Below, one piece after another: positions 59,595 through 64,000 of a stretch of DNA of 64,000 nt. The stretch comes from Hybos culiciformis (lineage: Eukaryota; Arthropoda; Insecta; Diptera; Hybotidae). The notes under the pieces were generated by a model that saw only the letters and a program-made list of their open reading frames with translations, was not told where the DNA came from and did not search any database. A program made the translations under genes and the position numbers. The DNA is taken from positions 69,999,430-70,063,429 of the forward strand of contig OZ023273.1 in NCBI GenBank assembly GCA_964007475.1. The letters run 5' to 3'. Positions within the stretch are counted from its first letter, which is position 1. Every line of letters begins with the position of its first letter.

Positions 59595-62284
59595 ATGGCC
59601 CGTCGACCTAAATTGTTAACATTTTCACGCTCATACAAGAAATGTTTGGAACCAGCAACTGATGAAGAACTGATTGAAGATTTAGAAACTGGTTGGTATC
59701 AGTTTTGGCTAGAATTCGGTGAAGATATTGTAAACACATCGTGGTGTTCACTATATAAAAATTTTGTTGATTTTGATTTGGGACATACCAATCAAGGTTT
59801 TACAGATTCCGTAGAATTGGAAAAAGATATTGACATACATAATTTGGAGAAACCAAGTGAAACTCAATTTGATGATTTATTAGCATTTGATAAAAAAGAA
59901 TTAGAATTGAAAGAGAGTGAAGATAAACATTTAGATAAATTAAATTTAAATTTTTCTGAGAAACAAGGTACTCATAAAGAGGAAACTGAAAATTTGGACG
60001 AATATTCCGATTGGAAAGCAGTATGGGATGACCACTATTCATCAGAATATGAAAGTTATTTTACAATATATTCTGAAGTCTACGAAATTGCTCGGAGTAG
60101 ATTTGAAATAGAACTTGTTGAGGAAGATATTAGTGGCGAAGCATTAATTGAACTTGAACAAATGAGATTATTGGGATTACCAACAGCATTTGGCCAAACA
60201 CGTAAAAATAAAAAGGAAAAATTTGAAGGTATATTTTTTTTTATATATACTGTATACCTTGAAACATCTAATATATAAAAATGAAAATTCTCTGTTTCTC
60301 TGTCGTCTTAACCGCTGGACAGATATGGCTGAAATAAAGAGCCTAGAGACCCGATTGGTTATATTTTTGATCCGAGGCACCGACGGGGGCTACCTTAGAA
60401 GGCGGTTTCGCAATTTGGGTATATTCCGATAAAATATTATTGCGTTGGACCCGAACAGAGAACTGCGTAATACTATTCATAAACAAAAACAAATCACTCG
60501 CAATATTTCAATACAGAATAATACCAATTACAGAAAAAAAAAATGAGCTATTCATATTCTACTTGCACATAAGAAACACTTATATTACATTGACTTGCAA
60601 AACAACAATATCTACTCAATACCACTTGATGTTGATTTGTTTTTGTTATGAATGCTATGAATGCAGCAAGTGCCTAATATAAAAACAATACGTATGAATG
60701 AAAAAAATATCATCTAATTAAGTATAGGTACATTTTTAACAATTTTTTTAGGAAATTTTTACGAAATATTTAATTTTTTTTTAGGAAATTAAATTTCCTT
60801 AGAAGATTACCCAATGCATTCAATATACGCAATACATATTTCACTATTCACTATACTTGCGAATAGAAATTTGACTTGATACAAAAAACTCAATACAATT
60901 CTAATGTATTGAAAAAATATTATGAATCATATATTCACACTTGTTTCTATTTTGAGTTGAACTATTCATATATTGAATAAATCAAGTGTATTCACGAGTG
61001 ATTTGTAATACAAGTGTACTCATGCATTTCTCTGGACCCGAATCGACTATTTAAAAGACTGGATGTGTTAAGGCACCGGAGAAGTGGCTATTTAACAAAT
61101 TTTGAAATTCTGTTTTTTTAGTGCACAAAATCTGGATTAAAGAGTTTTGATAATATAAGTTCGGGACTACCGTGCGTAGCCATGTATTTCGACTAGTAAT
61201 ATAATAAAATACAAAAAAAAATTTAATACCTATTATAAAACCTTTTAATATAGTAAATTCTATCTAAAAATTTAGAATAAATTAATTTTTCTATTTTTTA
61301 CAATATCTAGAAATGGGTAGATTCATGTAACCAATTTTTTTTTTTTTAGTAGATCACTCTGAATATTTTGATGTTTATTGGGATAGTGAAGACGATAAGG
61401 AAACAAATAAGTTGAGTTCAGAGGAAGATAATTCAAATAGCGATGCTGACAGCATGGATGAAAATAAAGAATTTGCTGAAACTAGTGGAATTATTTCAAA
61501 AAAACACGACATTATTGGAGAAAGCGAAAAACCTATGGAAAACATTCCAGAAATAATTGATAACGAAATCGAGGATAATTTACGACAAAGTTCAGAAGTA
61601 AAAAATCGTAAAAGAAAAAGAAAAAGGATAACTGTAGAGCCACCGTCATATATTTTAAAAGATAAAATTTTATTAAAATTTTGGCGAAAAAGATTTTTGT
61701 TATTTTCGAAATTCGATCAAGGGATTCAAATGGATAAAGAAAGTTGGTTTTCTGTAACTCCAGAACAAATTGCTATCAACATAGCCAAGAGAATGGAAAA
61801 TTTTAATATAATAGTTGATGGATTTTGTGGTAGTGGTGGAAATTGTATTCAAATGGCTATGAAATGCGTAAAAGTTATAGCAATAGATATTGATCCGATC
61901 AAAGTTCAAATGGCAAAGCACAATGCTAAAATTTATCACGTTGATAATAAAATTGAATTTATTGTAGGAGATTTCTTAAAAATATGTGATTCATTGAAAG
62001 CTGATGCCATTTTTTTAAGCCCGCCTTGGGGTGGTCCAAAATATGCCCAAAAAACAGTATATGATATTGAGAAAAATTTAGAACCACTTGGTGTCACAGA
62101 ATTGTTAAAAAAATGTCGAAGCGTTTCGAAGAATATTTGTTTATATTTACCAAAAAATTCTGATATTAAAGATATTGTTAAAACAGCTGGGACGGGTAAT
62201 CAAGTTGAAGTTGAACAAAATTATTTTGGGAGAAAAATGGTTGCACTAACTGCATATTATGGTGATTTGATAAAAAAACATTGA
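59595..62284 (+). CDS. TGS1: Trimethylguanosine synthase
   Basis: S-adenosylmethionine-dependent methyltransferase that adds two methyl groups to the m7G cap of snRNAs and snoRNAs, giving the m2,2,7G cap. Two exons, 59595-60228 and 61350-62284, give 522 residues. The N-terminal half is acidic and poorly conserved, with EYSDWKAVWDDHYSSEYESY as its best landmark. After a basic NRKRKRKRITVEP stretch the catalytic domain shows SVTPEQIAINIAKRM, VDGFCGSGGNCIQMAM (SAM binding), VIAIDIDPIKVQMAKHNA and the signature SPPWGGP, then ends LTAYYGDLIKKH. The tryptophan of SPPWGGP that stacks on the cap base is present. The start ATGGCCCGTCGACCT was taken because no in-frame upstream exon was evident. The single intron contains repetitive DNA. 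Confidence 0.96.
60270..61080. repeat. Repetitive DNA in the TGS1 intron
   Basis: A GC-richer patch at about 60290-60430 (TCTGTCGTCTTAACCGCTGG and GGCACCGACGGGGGCTACC) looks like an old element. Next, 60465-60560 shares CAATATTTCAATACAG and the A-run with 19080-19140. Imperfect complementary phrases (AAATCACTCG near 60490, CGAGTGATTTGT near 60996) suggest degraded inverted ends. No coding frame is supported. Confidence 0.45.
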
Positions 62285-62628
62285 TGTACTAAAACAAAAA
62301 GATAATTAAGATTAATAGGGTATAAAATATTATTTTACACATATAAATAGTAGTTCCTAGCTACAATTGAATATCATGATTTTATAATTTAAATTAAACA
62401 ACTAAAAAACGTTAGACAATATTTTCAATCTTTTGTTTGAAAGAAATATTGCAAACAAAGTGTACTATCGAACAAATTTTAGCAATAAACAAATTTGGAT
62501 TCAGTTTCTCATTCCCGTAGTCCCAAATTTTTCTACATAATCCTTAATCATCAACGAATTCTGAATTCAAATCAAATCTAAAAAAAAAGGAAATTTAATT
62601 ACTTCCTGGATATTAGATATATTTTAAC

Positions 62629-63807
62629 TAGGGCTTCCAATCCCGGACATAAATTCCGATCCCGGGATTTCGGGATTGCATTTTACAAATCCCGGGATCC
62701 TGGGATCCCGGGATTGATCCCGGTATTGAGTTCCTCTGCTGAAAAAAAATATAAAGTAGAAAATAATAAAAACTTGCAGTTTTTTTTTAATTCAGTATAA
62801 AATTGATCTTTTTATTTAAATTATTAATAACATATATAGTAATTATTAAATTCATATATTAAGTAATTCATATTAAAATTCTTAATTAAGTATTTTTTTG
62901 TTGTTGGAAGTGGCATCTGAGGAAACAGAGCTCGTCTAGAACCTTATCGCCCAAAGAACTTCGTAATTTATTACAAAATAAACCTGCAGAAGAAAAGGCT
63001 GTTTCTGACTCGATGCTGGTTGGTTTTATCGTTTTTAAATATTTATATGCACGCTTCAAATAATCGCCATGTGAGCCAACATTTTCAAATAGAGCCATCT
63101 CTTTTTGAAGTTTGGAGACTAACGATTCGCATCGATGTGGTATCACTTGTGGACGTGACATGCCATCATTTATTGCTTTATTAATTTCTTCGACTGTAGT
63201 TAACGGTTGTACAGAAATAACTTCAGCAATTTCCTCCTGCACAGAAACATCTTGAAATTCATCAACTTCTATTGTAGAACATGCTGTTATGGAAGTTGCA
63301 TTCAATCTTTCAAGAAGATCTGCAATTAATTTACGGCACTTAGTTGGTGTTGGTACTATAATGAATTCTTTGTCGGAGTGAGAGATTACATTCAAGCCAT
63401 TATGTAGATAATACAAAAGTTCGCTTAAATCCGTACGACGTTGCTTCAATCGAATAGTTAAAGCTGTAAACAGTTTTTGATTAATAATGTTCACAAATTC
63501 GAAAACACTAAAAATATTAATATTTTCAAAATAATTATTGAAATTTAAAATTTCTACAGTTTCGTTGCTATAGCAACAAAAATAGTCATGGCTTACTTGT
63601 CGACAATAATTCTGATTTAACGTTAAAAATTTTAAATGTACTTTTCTTTCAAAAACAATATTTTGAAAGATTAGAATTCTCATAATATTTGATAAAACTA
63701 CGTTAAGTATGTGAATCCCGGAATTTCTATAACATAATCCCGGGATCTCGGGATTGTAAAAAACCTCAATATCCCGGGATTTCGGGATCCCGGGATTGGA
63801 AGCCCTA
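62629..63807. mobile_element. hAT element, TAGGG ends, word ATCCCGGGAT, carries transposase frame
   Basis: Ends TAGGGCTTCCAATCCCGG, perfectly inverted at the right; flanks ATTTTAAC at 62621-62628 and 63808-63815 form a perfect 8-bp duplication. Several ATCCCGGGAT words lie at each end (62650-62725, 63715-63800). The interior holds a partial transposase on the minus strand. It is 1.18 kb, far shorter than an autonomous hAT element, so most of the gene is deleted. Confidence 0.92.
62886..63683 (-). pseudogene. Truncated hAT transposase, C-terminal part
   Basis: An open frame of 265 codons inside the element above. Its C-terminal part, RAYKYLKTIKPTSIESETAF followed by SSAGLFCNKLRSSL and DELCFLRCHF, is the hAT dimerisation domain (pattern P-T-S-x-x-x-E-x-x-F-S-x-A-G-x). 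The zinc-finger and catalytic parts expected upstream are missing, so it cannot transpose. The preceding 150 residues are low-similarity. An alternative is a short protein retained from the element; nothing shows that it is expressed. Confidence 0.75.
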
Positions 63808-63829
63808 ATTTTAACTCAATAGCTTATGA

Positions 63830-64000
63830 ATAGACTGCGGATTTATATGCAATTGCATATTCGTACAGGAGTAACCTCGAACAAAAAGAGAAACAGCTAA
63901 GTACGTTTGGTGTAAAAACAAATTATTTCAAACGTATTTATATCTGCATATTCGCATATATTGCATATTTTTGCATATTTGCATATTTTGCATATCAACG
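63830..64000. repeat. TGCATATT word array at the window edge
   Basis: From TAGACTGCGGATTTATATGC the words GCATAT/TGCATATT recur about seven times to the window end. It looks like the end of another word-iterated element whose other end is outside the window. Confidence 0.6.

Overview
This is nuclear DNA of an insect. It is very AT-rich and eight split genes are visible, mostly with short GT-AG introns. One gene encodes the neuropeptide precursor myosuppressin with the mature core [10 protein letters not shown] followed by the amidation and cleavage signal GRKR. The Thr-Asp-Val start is typical of flies, so a dipteran with a repeat-rich genome is my best guess, but the order is an inference. 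There is no bacterial, plasmid or organelle sequence.

Layout. From 1 to about 12.6 kb there is no host gene: the stretch is a patchwork of a ~112-bp tandem repeat, fold-back elements, hAT transposon remnants, LINE remnants and terminal-inverted-repeat elements. From 12.96 to 16.38 kb (+) lies an ACSS3-type acyl-CoA synthetase whose first exon was not found. From 16.4 to 28.6 kb is a 12-kb gene desert with one nested hAT element. Myosuppressin (+) is at 28.6-29.2 kb. A MIC26/MIC27-type MICOS subunit (-) spans 30.2-33.7 kb and has two LINE fragments facing each other in its large intron. After about 3 kb of inverted-repeat elements come REV7/MAD2L2 (+, 37.1-38.5 kb) and TTC1 (-, 38.8-40.9 kb), which converge. 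An 843-bp fold-back element fills most of TTC1 intron 1. Two hAT-type elements follow (41.1-43.4 kb), then importin-13 (-, 44.3-48.9 kb, ten exons), then a three-level transposon nest (49.1-52.5 kb). The nuclear cap-binding subunit CBP20 (+, 54.0-54.8 kb) converges on CCDC134 (-, 55.0-56.3 kb). Two more inverted-repeat elements lead to TGS1, the cap trimethylguanosine synthase (+, 59.6-62.3 kb). A hAT element that still carries part of a transposase frame, and the edge of a further repeat array, close the window.

How the genes relate. They are housekeeping genes of separate pathways: mitochondrial propionate activation, cristae architecture, DNA repair and cell cycle, nuclear import, chaperone adaptor, cap biology, ER secretion, plus one neuropeptide. 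The only thematic pairing is CBP20 and TGS1, which act on the same cap structure and lie about 5 kb apart; chance is a sufficient explanation.

The most unusual feature is the repeat content. Many separate elements are built from one short palindromic or oriented word repeated in both directions, and each family has its own word. At least five have GG-rich ends and 8-9-bp target duplications (512-747, 1310-2065, 34052-34326, 39669-40510, 57569-58395). Three hAT elements share the end TAGGGYTTC and 8-bp target duplications, but two repeat ATCCCGGGAT and one repeats ATATCCGGAT. This suggests families whose binding word changes in concert while the ends stay fixed. All exon boundaries below were deduced by hand from splice signals, reading frame and remembered protein families; no database search was run.
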